DNA of 8,894 nt, taken from assembly GCA_025996715.1 (NCBI GenBank), contig BNTQ01000105.1, forward strand, positions 1 through 8,894, in the 5' to 3' direction. Below, one piece after another: positions 1 through 6,512 of this stretch. The DNA comes from Bacteroidia bacterium (GTDB lineage: Bacteria > Bacteroidota > Bacteroidia > Bacteroidales > UBA932). Within the stretch, counting starts at the first letter, position 1. Every line of letters begins with the position of its first letter. The notes under the pieces are model-generated. The model saw nothing but the letters and a program-made list of their open reading frames with translations, ran no database searches and had not been told where the DNA came from. Both the position numbers and the translations under genes were made by a program.

Positions 1-1515
1 CGGCATTTACGTTTATTTCGGTTAAACTCGTGCAAGAAGAAAAAGCATAGTAGCCGATAGAGGTAACGCTACTCGGTATGGTTACCGACGCTAAACTCGT
101 GCAAAAATAAAAAGCAGACTCGCCTATAGTGGTAACGCTACTCGGTATGGTTACCGATGCTAAACTCGTGCAAGAAGAAAAAGCAGACTGTCCGATAGTG
201 GTAACGCCCTGCTCTACTATCACAGAAGTTATCCGCGTGCGGTACGAATACCAAGGGAGAGTGTTATAGTCGTAGTTTGCCATAGCCCCTGTGCCGCTGA
301 TGGTCATAGTCCCATCGCCGGCGAGGGTAGCGGTAACGGCGTTAGTGGGAATGCATGAACTGCTTGTTCCGCAATATCCGCAGTCCCACGTGATAGGCGC
401 GGGCGTTGTGCCTATGGCAAGTATTCTGCTGAAGTCCTTCCAATAATCCGCCGCCTGATATGCAGAGAGCGCATCGGCAGGGACGTACAAATCGGTAGTA
501 CTTGCGGATGAAAAAGTGGACGATGATATGCTTAGCGGAGTGGTGCTTTCGTTTATCACCTTTGCTAAACTCGTGTTAGAAAAAGCATACGAGCCGATAG
601 TGGTAACGCTACTCGGTATGCTTACCGATGCTAAAGTCGTGCAATTAGAAAAAGCATACCAGCCGATAGTGGTAACGCTACTCGGTATGCTTACCGATGC
701 TAAACTCGTGCAAGAAAAAAAAGCCATCGAGCCGATAGTGGTAACGCTACTCGGTATGGTTACCGATGCTAAACTCCTGCATTCACGAAAAGCAGCGTAG
801 TCGATAGTGGTAACGCTACTCGGTATGGTATATGCCCCCTGTTTGCCTTCGGGATATTGTATGAGGGTAGTTTTGGTCTTATTGAACAATACACCATTTG
901 CCGAAGCGTAATTTGCATTGGCGGCATTTACGTTTATTTCGGTTAAACTCCTGCAATCATAAAAAGCATCCGAGCCGATAGTGGTAACGCTACTCGGTAT
1001 ATTTACCGATGCTAAACTCGTGCAAACAGCAAAAGCAGACGAGCCGATAGTGGTAACGCTACTCGGTATGGTATATGCCGCCCCCTGTTTGCTTGCAGGA
1101 TATTGCATGAGGGTAGTTTTGGTATTATTGAACAATACACCATCTGCCGAAGCGTAATTTGCATTGGCGGCATTTACGTTTATTTCGGTTAAACTCGTGT
1201 TAGAAAAAGCATTCGAGCCGATAGAGGTAACGCTACTCGGTATGGTTACCGATGCTAAACTCCTGCAATCAGAAAAAGCCCCCGAGCCGATAGTGGTAAC
1301 ACTACTCGGTATGGTTACCGATGCTAAACTCCAGCAACCATAAAAAGCCCGCTCACCGATAGTGGTAACGCTACTCGGTATGGTTACCGATGCTAAATTC
1401 GCGCAAGAAGAAAAAGCCCACTCGCCGATAGTGGTAACGCTACTCGGTATGGTTACCGATGCTAAACTCGTGCAACCATAAAAAGCGTAGTTGCCGATAG
1501 ATGTAACGCCTGATG
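1..1515 (-). repeat. 69-bp coding tandem repeats with higher-order inserts
   Basis: The LRR units are conserved as DNA, not only as protein. The plus-strand string ACTCGGTAT recurs at 1441, 1372, 1303 and 1234, at 1060 and 991, at 818, 749, 680 and 611, and at 140 and 71, always 69 bp apart within a block. Blocks are separated by a longer unit carrying GCATTTACGTTTATTTCGG. That unit occurs near 925 and near 1170, about 246 bp apart, and again at the left edge (from base 4), so the same higher-order pattern continues outside the window. Synonymous positions are nearly invariant, which implies recent duplication or gene conversion. Confidence 0.9.
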
Positions 1516-1747
1516 CTATACTCACAGAAGTTATCTGCGTGCGGTACGAATCCCAAGGGGTATTAGTGCCACTGTAATTTGTCATATCCCCTGTGCCGCT
1601 AATGGTGAGGACTTTGGTGGTAGTGTTGTACAACCACGTAGCATTGTCGCCGCACCATCCACCTGTTGTTTGTGCGTTAGCCGCCGCTGTTGTGCCCAGC
1701 AATACTCCCATTGCTACGATGCACTTGAATAAACTTGTCTTGTTCAT
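1..1747 (-). CDS. BspA-like leucine-rich-repeat secreted surface protein, C-terminus cut by window edge
   Basis: The minus frame is open from ATG at 1747 to the left edge: 582 codons with no stop. Residues 1-26 form a signal peptide (basic MNK start, hydrophobic VAMGVLLG, ending AAANAQ), so the protein is exported. Residues about 28-72 form an N-cap with the motif LTISGTGDM near 48-55. An LRR_5 array follows to about residue 400, with 11 units of the type PSSVTTIGxxAFxxCxSLASVTI (23 residues), twice interrupted by a GVLFN-TKTTL-QYP insert. A closing cap, LYVPADALSAYQ...WKDFSRI, spans 420-442. A second N-cap (SGTGAM at 484-489) then starts a new array of at least three units. Such proteins are usually surface or secreted binding proteins; the ligand here is unknown. 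Whether a type IX secretion sorting domain exists cannot be seen because the C-terminus is missing. No convincing Bacteroidota promoter was found upstream, and the start is followed directly by the signal peptide. Confidence 0.93.
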   Translation of the reverse strand, partial: MNKTSLFKCIVAMGVLLGTTAAANAQTTGGWCGDNATWLYNTTTKVLTISGTGDMTNYSGTNTPWDSYRTQITSVSIASGVTSIGNYAFYGCTSLASVTIPSSVTTIGEWAFSSCANLASVTIPSSVTTIGERAFYGCWSLASVTIPSSVTTIGSGAFSDCRSLASVTIPSSVTSIGSNAFSNTSLTEINVNAANANYASADGVLFNNTKTTLMQYPASKQGAAYTIPSSVTTIGSSAFAVCTSLASVNIPSSVTTIGSDAFYDCRSLTEINVNAANANYASANGVLFNKTKTTLIQYPEGKQGAYTIPSSVTTIDYAAFRECRSLASVTIPSSVTTIGSMAFFSCTSLASVSIPSSVTTIGWYAFSNCTTLASVSIPSSVTTIGSYAFSNTSLAKVINESTTPLSISSSTFSSASTTDLYVPADALSAYQAADYWKDFSRILAIGTTPAPITWDCGYCGTSSSCIPTNAVTATLAGDGTMTISGTGAMANYDYNTLPWYSYRTRITSVIVEQGVTTIGQSAFSSCTSLASVTIPSSVTTIGESAFYFCTSLASVTIPSSVTSIGYYAFSSCTSLTEINVNA

Positions 1748-1766
1748 AATAGATAATAATAAATGG

Positions 1767-2195
1767 TTAAATAAAATAATGAATAATCATTGTCCATTGT
1801 GTAAAAAAATTGCCTATTAGCCTGTAAAGTCCGCAGGCTGCGCTTCGCTTACCTGCGGTTATGAAAATTTGGCTTTTCAAGCCGCCACCACCGTTGGTGT
1901 GAGGCTCTGCCTCAGTTTTTCTGTTCCTTAGATAATCAAAAATACGTCCCTGTGATACTTTATTTCTATCATTGAATTTTTTTTGCAACATTTTTTTGAC
2001 TTCACATAAAAATTCTGCCGAAGTTAGTCCGTCCTCCCATCCTTCTGGGGTAAGAGTATGTTTTTCTAATGTTTTGTGAGATGCTACACAAAACACTTCA
2101 TTCCGCATATAGTCAGGAGTTGCAATAGTCGGGTTCCACGTTTCGGCAAGCGGTCTATAGGTGCTTGCCGGCTGTGCTAAAGTTGTAGTATTCAT
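1767..2195 (-). CDS. Small protein of unknown function whose C-terminus is repeat-derived
   Basis: This 142-residue frame starts at 2195 and is not a family I recognise. A good Bacteroidota promoter lies at 2245-2274, which would give a leader of about 40 nt. Residues 1-90 look like an ordinary soluble protein (stretches TPDYMRNEVFCVASHK, LTPEGWEDGLTSAEFL and EVKKMLQKKF, the last probably helical), with no signal peptide or membrane segment. From about residue 91 the frame passes through four intergenic-type hairpins and a copy of the 56-bp repeat found again at 3348-3403. The last 50 or so residues (starting near NRKTEAEP) are therefore translated repeat and low-complexity spacer. The original 3' end was probably replaced when the repeat arrived, or the native protein was close to 90 residues and lost its stop. 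It lies downstream of hicAB in the same direction but has its own promoter. Confidence 0.5.
   Translation of the reverse strand: MNTTTLAQPASTYRPLAETWNPTIATPDYMRNEVFCVASHKTLEKHTLTPEGWEDGLTSAEFLCEVKKMLQKKFNDRNKVSQGRIFDYLRNRKTEAEPHTNGGGGLKSQIFITAGKRSAACGLYRLIGNFFTQWTMIIHYFI
1831..1886 (+). repeat. Two-hairpin dispersed repeat, copy A
   Basis: Hairpin 1 pairs CCGCAGG (1831-1837) with CCTGCGG (1852-1858). Its loop contains a smaller GCG-CTT-CGC stem. After the spacer TTATGAAAATTT (1859-1870), hairpin 2 is GGCTT-TTC-AAGCC (1871-1883). The 56 bases match 3348-3403 without a mismatch, in the same orientation. A diverged copy lies in the opposite orientation at 3191-3244. The layout resembles REP-like intergenic palindromes, but no REP-associated transposase is in the window. 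Confidence 0.85.
1886..1920 (+). other. Two further stem-loops beside repeat copy A
   Basis: Directly after copy A come CACCA-CCGT-TGGTG (1886-1899) and GAGGC-TCT-GCCTC (1901-1913), the second followed by AG and five T. On the plus strand the second resembles a weak intrinsic terminator, but no plus-strand gene ends here. With the two stems of copy A this makes four stem-loops in about 80 bp. Confidence 0.55.
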
Positions 2196-2244
2196 AGTAT
2201 TTCCATAGTGTGTGTCATCATATTTTAGTCGTCTATTTATACCA

Positions 2245-2274
2245 CAAAGGTATCAATATTTTTTAAAATGCAAA
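2245..2274 (-). promoter_or_regulatory. Bacteroidota-type promoter of the 1767-2195 gene
   Basis: Read on the minus strand, the -7 box is TACCTTTG (2252-2245), matching TAnnTTTG. The -33 TTTG is the complement of 2271-2274, with an 18-bp spacer. Transcription should start near 2238, about 43 nt before the ATG at 2195. Known: this bipartite pattern is recognised by the primary sigma factor of Bacteroidota. Confidence 0.7.
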
Positions 2275-2316
2275 AAATTGTTGTTGTATTTTTTTTGCAA
2301 TTATTTACAGAAGATA

Positions 2317-2348
2317 TTTGGTAGTTCAAAAAAATGTTATTACCTTTG
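2317..2348 (+). promoter_or_regulatory. Plus-strand Bacteroidota-type promoter with no gene behind it
   Basis: TTTG (2317-2320), a 20-bp spacer and TACCTTTG (2341-2348) give an excellent match, divergent from the promoter at 2245-2274. Transcription would start near 2353-2356 and run toward the 3' end of hicB on the opposite strand. There is no conventional plus-strand gene downstream. Confidence 0.6.
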
Positions 2349-2352
2349 CAAC

Positions 2353-2433
2353 ATGATTTTGAAACGGCTAATTAACTATTGCGGGGTTTCGCGGGTTTTT
2401 AGTCGTTTTTTCTTTATTATTCTATCGCCGTAA
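2353..2433 (+). other. Possible leader peptide or small RNA region
   Basis: Right behind the plus-strand promoter is an ATG opening a 26-codon frame. It contains INYCGVSRVFSRFFFIILSP, including a Phe triplet and two Ile, and ends at TAA 2431-2433. The ATG falls at the predicted transcription start, so translation would have to be leaderless. No convincing terminator hairpin and no amino-acid biosynthesis gene follow, so attenuation is unsupported. It may equally be an untranslated small RNA or a spurious promoter match. The rest of 2196-2467 holds only A/T-rich sequence. Confidence 0.25.
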
Positions 2434-2467
2434 TGCAATACTGTATTTTTTGTTTACTGCCATTTCT

Positions 2468-2884
2468 TCATTGCTCCACCAATTGAATTTTTTTAAGCCC
2501 TTCGGCAAATTGGTAAATACTACTTTGTATTTTTGTTACTGTTTGAGGTTTGGGCTTGCTGCGGCCTGAGTAATAGTGCCACAGTTGCTTTTGATGAATG
2601 CCTGTGATTTTTTCCAAGCCCGATTTCGACAAAACACCTTGATAGATGTCCAAAAAAGAAGATACATCATACCTAAATTCAAACTTCCATTCGGGCACTT
2701 GTTGGCCTTTATCTTTAAGAATTTGCTTAGCCTCTTCATAGGCGGCATAAAAATCTTTTTTGGTGGCTTCCACCGTATTGCCATAGCCCATCAGGGCAAT
2801 ACCGCTATCAAACGTATCGCAATCCATATACGCACTAAACGTATTATCATTGCCGCGCTCTACTATTACATTGATTGTTTTCAT
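2468..2884 (-). CDS. hicB: HicB-family antitoxin with C-terminal HTH
   Basis: This 138-residue protein should neutralise the HicA RNase and autorepress the operon. Residues 1-65 fit the HicB partial RNase-H-like fold (MKTINVIVERG..., GYGNTVEATKKDF around 33-45, where classical HicB has GYGDT-type sequence). Residues about 72-128 form a DNA-binding helix-turn-helix: FLDIYQGVLSKSGLEKITGI is followed by HQKQLWHYYSGRSKPKPQTV, the arrangement common in Bacteroidota HicB. The gene begins 12 nt after the hicA stop and is co-transcribed from the promoter at 3114-3143. Length and domain order are normal, with no disruption. The stop is TGA at 2470-2468. The toxin-first gene order is the usual hicA-hicB order. 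Confidence 0.9.
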   Translation of the reverse strand: MKTINVIVERGNDNTFSAYMDCDTFDSGIALMGYGNTVEATKKDFYAAYEEAKQILKDKGQQVPEWKFEFRYDVSSFLDIYQGVLSKSGLEKITGIHQKQLWHYYSGRSKPKPQTVTKIQSSIYQFAEGLKKIQLVEQ

Positions 2885-2896
2885 TCGTTTTTTTAT

Positions 2897-3085
2897 TTAA
2901 AGTTTTACACCCGATGCTTTTGATATGCTATTTAATGTACCTTTTGGAAGTTCTTTATTTTTATGACGTGGAATGGGAAAATGCAAATTTGTGATTGGAC
3001 TATACCACCATTCGTGATTAGTTCTATTCGATTCCAAATAGCAACCGTTATCTGTTAATTTTCTTATGGCTTCTATAGTTTTCAT
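2897..3085 (-). CDS. hicA: HicA-family mRNA interferase toxin
   Basis: A 62-residue HicA toxin with a double-stranded-RNA-binding-like fold. The family cleaves mRNA and tmRNA independently of the ribosome when the antitoxin is depleted. Residues 1-14 match the opening helix (MKTIEAIRKLTDNGCYL). The catalytic histidine is H24 in TNHEWWY, which corresponds to the usual GSHxIW. The PIPRHKNKELPKGTLNSI stretch (37-54) is the conserved second half. Length is typical and the key histidine is present, so the toxin looks active. The start at 3085 lies about 22 nt after the predicted transcription start. The toxin is first in the operon, followed by its antitoxin. Confidence 0.92.
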   Translation of the reverse strand: MKTIEAIRKLTDNGCYLESNRTNHEWWYSPITNLHFPIPRHKNKELPKGTLNSISKASGVKL

Positions 3086-3113
3086 TCGTTTGTATGTTCA
3101 TAAAATCTCGACA

Positions 3114-3143
3114 CAAAAGTAACTATTTTTCTATTATTAGCAA
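3114..3143 (-). promoter_or_regulatory. hicAB promoter
   Basis: On the minus strand, TTG (complement of 3141-3143), a 19-bp spacer and TACTTTTG (3121-3114) fit the Bacteroidota promoter. The start would lie near 3107, giving a leader of about 22 nt before the hicA ATG. HicB would be expected to repress here, but I see no strong palindrome overlapping the boxes. Confidence 0.65.
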
Positions 3144-3190
3144 TTTTTTTTCCAAAGTTTTTTGCAAAAAAAAATCGCCCATTGGACTAT

Positions 3191-3244
3191 CGCCCGCAAG
3201 GGCGAAATTTTCATAACCGCAGGCAAGCAAAGCGCAACCTGAGG
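3191..3244 (-). repeat. Two-hairpin dispersed repeat, inverted diverged copy C
   Basis: Read on the minus strand this is the same element as copies A and B: hairpin 1 (arms 3238-3244 and 3217-3223, one mismatch at 3242), the spacer TTATGAAAATTT (3216-3205), then hairpin 2. The loop of hairpin 1 differs from copies A and B at a few positions. Hairpin 2 has a different sequence, CGCCC/GGGCG closing four bases (GCAA on the plus strand), yet still forms a perfect 5-bp stem. Confidence 0.75.
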
Positions 3245-3269
3245 AAGGCGTAACCCACACATCCCACAT

Positions 3270-3324
3270 CTGCCTGAAAGGCAGGATTTTTAGACAATAA
3301 ATTCAGTCCTGCCTTTCAGGCAGG
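3270..3324. repeat. Pair of mutually inverted hairpins
   Basis: CTGCCT-GAA-AGGCAG (3270-3284) and CCTGCCT-TTC-AGGCAGG (3308-3324) are each hairpins and are reverse complements of each other over 15 bp, separated by an A/T-rich spacer of about two dozen bases. The first is followed by GATTTTT and looks terminator-like on the plus strand, but no plus-strand gene ends there. The two copies can also pair with each other. Confidence 0.7.
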
Positions 3325-3347
3325 GGTTGTTCGTATGCTCTTGTCAG

Positions 3348-3403
3348 CCGCAGGCTGCGCTTCGCTTACCTGCGGTTATGAAAATTTGGCTTTTCAAGCC
3401 GCC
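3348..3403 (+). repeat. Two-hairpin dispersed repeat, copy B
   Basis: Identical over 56 bp to 1831-1886. Stem arms are 3348-3354 and 3369-3375, and hairpin 2 is at 3388-3400. It lies in the same orientation as copy A and opposite to copy C. Copies A and B bracket the small unknown gene's 5' part and the whole hicAB operon as direct repeats. Confidence 0.85.
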
Positions 3404-3417
3404 CGTTGCCCGATTTA

Positions 3418-3570
3418 ATTCCCGTAGGGAATACATATCAATAGAAAAAAATCATCTCCTCCCACCAAAACCTCGTAGAGGTTTCACATTAAAAAGCACG
3501 GTGTATCCCCTACGGGGAAGAGGTGTTGCTATGTATCATTGTTTCTATTGATATGAATGCCCTACGGGCA
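3418..3570. repeat. 153-bp nested palindromic element with four symmetric hairpins
   Basis: A 14-bp perfect inverted repeat, CATATCAATAGAAA (3434-3447) and TTTCTATTGATATG (3542-3555), is centred at 3494.5. Outside it lie hairpins ATTCCC-GTA-GGGAAT (3418-3432) and TGCCC-TAC-GGGCA (3558-3570). Inside it lie AAACCTC-GTA-GAGGTTT (3468-3484) and TCCCC-TAC-GGGGA (3506-3518). Both hairpin pairs are symmetric about the same centre within half a base. Left-arm loops are GTA and right-arm loops are the complement TAC. The flanking stretch 3571-3655 is A/T-rich with nothing recognisable. No coding sequence is supported in the element. Confidence 0.85.
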
Positions 3571-3655
3571 ATAAAAAACGTGGAATTTGTGTAACAAAAA
3601 TAATAAAAACGCTTTTCTATATGTTCATCTTTTCTGTTTTACATAGGTGTTACCA

Positions 3656-3895
3656 TTAAATTTTGGTACTATCCGGATACAGCACTTCGGGGTCTATATC
3701 TGCTTTGTTTTGCCACGCTATAGAGCGGGCACAAACCCGCACTGTAGCAAACATTGCAGGGTCTTTTAGGGCTTTGAATACGGGACCAATGTTCAGGTAC
3801 GGCTTCATATCAAATCTGCGCTGCTCGCCGCTTTCAAACGTGAGCAGCAATTCATAATCGCTGAGCGGCTTTACCGCAGTAACTCCCAAGTACAT
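3656..3895 (-). CDS. DUF2442 domain protein
   Basis: A 79-residue protein matching the DUF2442 pattern: an N-terminal strand set (VTAVKPLSDYELLLTFESGE), RRFDMKPYL at 26-34, a hydrophobic KALKDPAMFATV stretch and the closing IDPEVLYP near 67-74. Biochemical function is unknown. It begins 4 nt after the stop of the DUF4160 gene, so the two are one transcription unit, and this pairing is common in bacteria. The spacing and small size resemble toxin-antitoxin operons, but that is inference only. The start at 3895 is chosen because the family begins directly with this strand; a nearby ATG at 3900 is in another frame. The stop is TAA at 3658-3656. Confidence 0.8.
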   Translation of the reverse strand: MYLGVTAVKPLSDYELLLTFESGEQRRFDMKPYLNIGPVFKALKDPAMFATVRVCARSIAWQNKADIDPEVLYPDSTKI

Positions 3896-3899
3896 AACA

Positions 3900-4166
3900 T
3901 CAAATTAAGGGATTTATGGGACGTGGTTCCTCTCCGTTTTGGCAGAGTTGCCAGTCTGCCAGTAGGTCTTCTCTGTGTATTTCAATCCACGCCTGCACGA
4001 GCCGCAGATGCCGTTGCGACAATTCGCCTTTTATCACCGAGCCGTCCAATACGTTGACAGCGGCTTCTTGCTCTTGATACACCACGTGAATGTGTGGAGG
4101 ATTATGTTCTTTGGGCGCATAATACATCCGCACTAACAATCCGTAAAACATCGAAAGCATTGGCAT
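3900..4166 (-). CDS. DUF4160 domain protein
   Basis: An 88-residue protein of the DUF4160 family. It opens MPMLSMFYGLLVRMYY, continues with the hallmark HNPPHIHVVY (about residues 20-29), then a short beta region, then GELSQRHLRLVQAWIEIHRE and a final DWQL. Histidine-rich HNPPHIH is the family signature; its role is not established. The upstream in-frame ATG at 4202 is rejected as the start because it lies inside the -7 box (4200-4207) and homologous proteins begin with MP-(I/L)S-FYG. The leader from the predicted start near 4193 is about 27 nt. First gene of a pair with the DUF2442 gene. Confidence 0.83.
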   Translation of the reverse strand: MPMLSMFYGLLVRMYYAPKEHNPPHIHVVYQEQEAAVNVLDGSVIKGELSQRHLRLVQAWIEIHREDLLADWQLCQNGEEPRPINPLI

Positions 4167-4199
4167 AATTTCAACAAATAGAAGTTCAAAATAATGCCG

Positions 4200-4207
4200 C
4201 AAAGGTA
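4200..4207 (-). promoter_or_regulatory. -7 box of the DUF4160/DUF2442 operon
   Basis: On the minus strand 4207-4200 reads TACCTTTG, a full match to TAnnTTTG. No clean -33 TTG stands at the usual distance, so strength is uncertain. The box decides the gene start: it overlaps the upstream in-frame ATG at 4202 and leaves 4166 as the usable start. The rest of 4208-4320 is A/T-rich with nothing further recognised. Confidence 0.55.
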
Positions 4208-4319
4208 ATAAAAATTGTTAATATAAGGCTTAATGGCCAAAAATCTTTTATTGATTTTTATCGGACAATAATGATAATGAAGTGATGAGATATGAGTGAT
4301 AAATCTTTTGAAATTTTTG

Positions 4320-4354
4320 AAAAAAAATGAGCAACCTCGCGGCTGCTCATTTTT
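4320..4354 (-). terminator. Intrinsic terminator of groES-groEL
   Basis: About 20 bp after the groEL stop the minus strand folds as AAAAATGAGCA, G, CC, loop GCGA, GG, T, TGCTCATTTTT. That is a stem of about 14 pairs, counting one G-U, capped by a GNRA tetraloop and followed by a run of eight T (complement of 4320-4327). The plus strand also ends in a T stretch, so it may work both ways, but only minus-strand genes flank it. Confidence 0.9.
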
Positions 4355-4374
4355 CGTTTTGTACTTCCTCAGCA

Positions 4375-6030
<1,656 letters not shown>

Positions 6031-6047
6031 TTAATAATTCAAAAATT

Positions 6048-6119
6048 TGATGTTTCAAGTTTCAAAATTTCAAGTTTCAAATGATATTTTGAAACTTTGA
6101 AACCTGAAACATTGAAACT
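6048..6119. repeat. Tandem TTTCAA-type repeats forming a hairpin between groES and groEL
   Basis: The spacer consists of repeated short units such as GTTTCAAG and TTTCAAA on the left half and their complements (TTGAAAC, CTTTGAAAC, CCTGAAAC) on the right half. The core stem is 10 perfect pairs, 6072-6081 with 6088-6097, around a 6-nt loop. Imperfect pairing may continue outward over most of the region. In the groESL transcript this would put a long A/U-rich stem just ahead of groEL. No TAnnTTTG box is present, so a separate groEL promoter is not indicated. Confidence 0.65.
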
Positions 6120-6121
6120 CT

Positions 6122-6391
6122 TTAAACGACTGCGAGGATGTCCGACTGCCGCACAATCAGGTAGTCCTTGCCATCGACGTTGACTTCGGTGCCGCTGTAT
6201 TTGCCGTAGAGCACTTCGTCGCCGGTTTTTACTTCCATCGGCTCGTCTTTTTTGCCATTGCCCACTGCAATGACTTTGCCGCGCTGGGGTTTTTCTTTGG
6301 CGGTATCGGGAATGTAAATACCGCTGGCGGTTTTTTCTTCCGCTGCTTTGGGTTCAATGAGAACCCTGTCTTGTAAAGGTTTTAGTGCCAT
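6122..6391 (-). CDS. groES: Co-chaperonin GroES (HSP10), complete
   Basis: The 89-residue lid of the GroEL chamber, working as a heptamer. The N-terminus [14 protein letters not shown] is the family beta strand. The mobile loop is at about 17-33 ([18 protein letters not shown]), with the GroEL-contacting hydrophobic triplet IYI in place of E. coli IVL. The second half, [31 protein letters not shown], matches the family C-terminus. A few residues shorter than E. coli GroES, as is normal outside Proteobacteria. First gene of groES-groEL. The leader from the predicted promoter at 6547-6578 is long, about 150 nt, and carries a perfect palindrome at its start. No CIRCE (HrcA) operator was seen. 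Confidence 0.98.
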   Translation of the reverse strand: MALKPLQDRVLIEPKAAEEKTASGIYIPDTAKEKPQRGKVIAVGNGKKDEPMEVKTGDEVLYGKYSGTEVNVDGKDYLIVRQSDILAVV

Positions 6392-6512
6392 AATGATAAA
6401 AATTTAAAAGGTTAAAATAATTATTTTTTTGTTGAATAAAATTCTATTCGCTGTAATAATTGCAATTCGCGTGCCACAGCATTTTGCTGCCAAGATTATT
6501 CGCATATATTTT

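Noticed and set aside
516..800. Plus-strand frame with repeated VVTLLGMLTDAK
   Set aside because: It is only the antisense reading of the LRR-coding 69-bp repeats.
1..1515. CRISPR-like appearance of regular repeats
   Set aside because: Spacing is exactly 69 bp with coding conservation, and the variable positions are codon changes within LRR units. It is protein repeat DNA.
2536..2784. Alternative frames inside hicB on both strands (2536-2784 minus, 2576-2923 plus)
   Set aside because: They are overlapped by the clearly recognisable HicB frame and show no motif of their own.
3270..3292. Hairpin plus T-run as an intrinsic terminator
   Set aside because: On the plus strand it has a GATTTTT tail, but no plus-strand gene precedes it and the minus-strand orientation lacks a T-run, so it is listed as a repeat only.
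3327..3551. Plus-strand 74-codon frame in the repeat region
   Set aside because: It reads straight through the two-hairpin repeat and the nested palindrome, has no promoter, and is a product of the repeats.
4167..4202. Start of the DUF4160 gene at ATG 4202
   Set aside because: That ATG lies inside the TACCTTTG promoter box and the extra 12 residues do not fit the family N-terminus; 4166 fits both.
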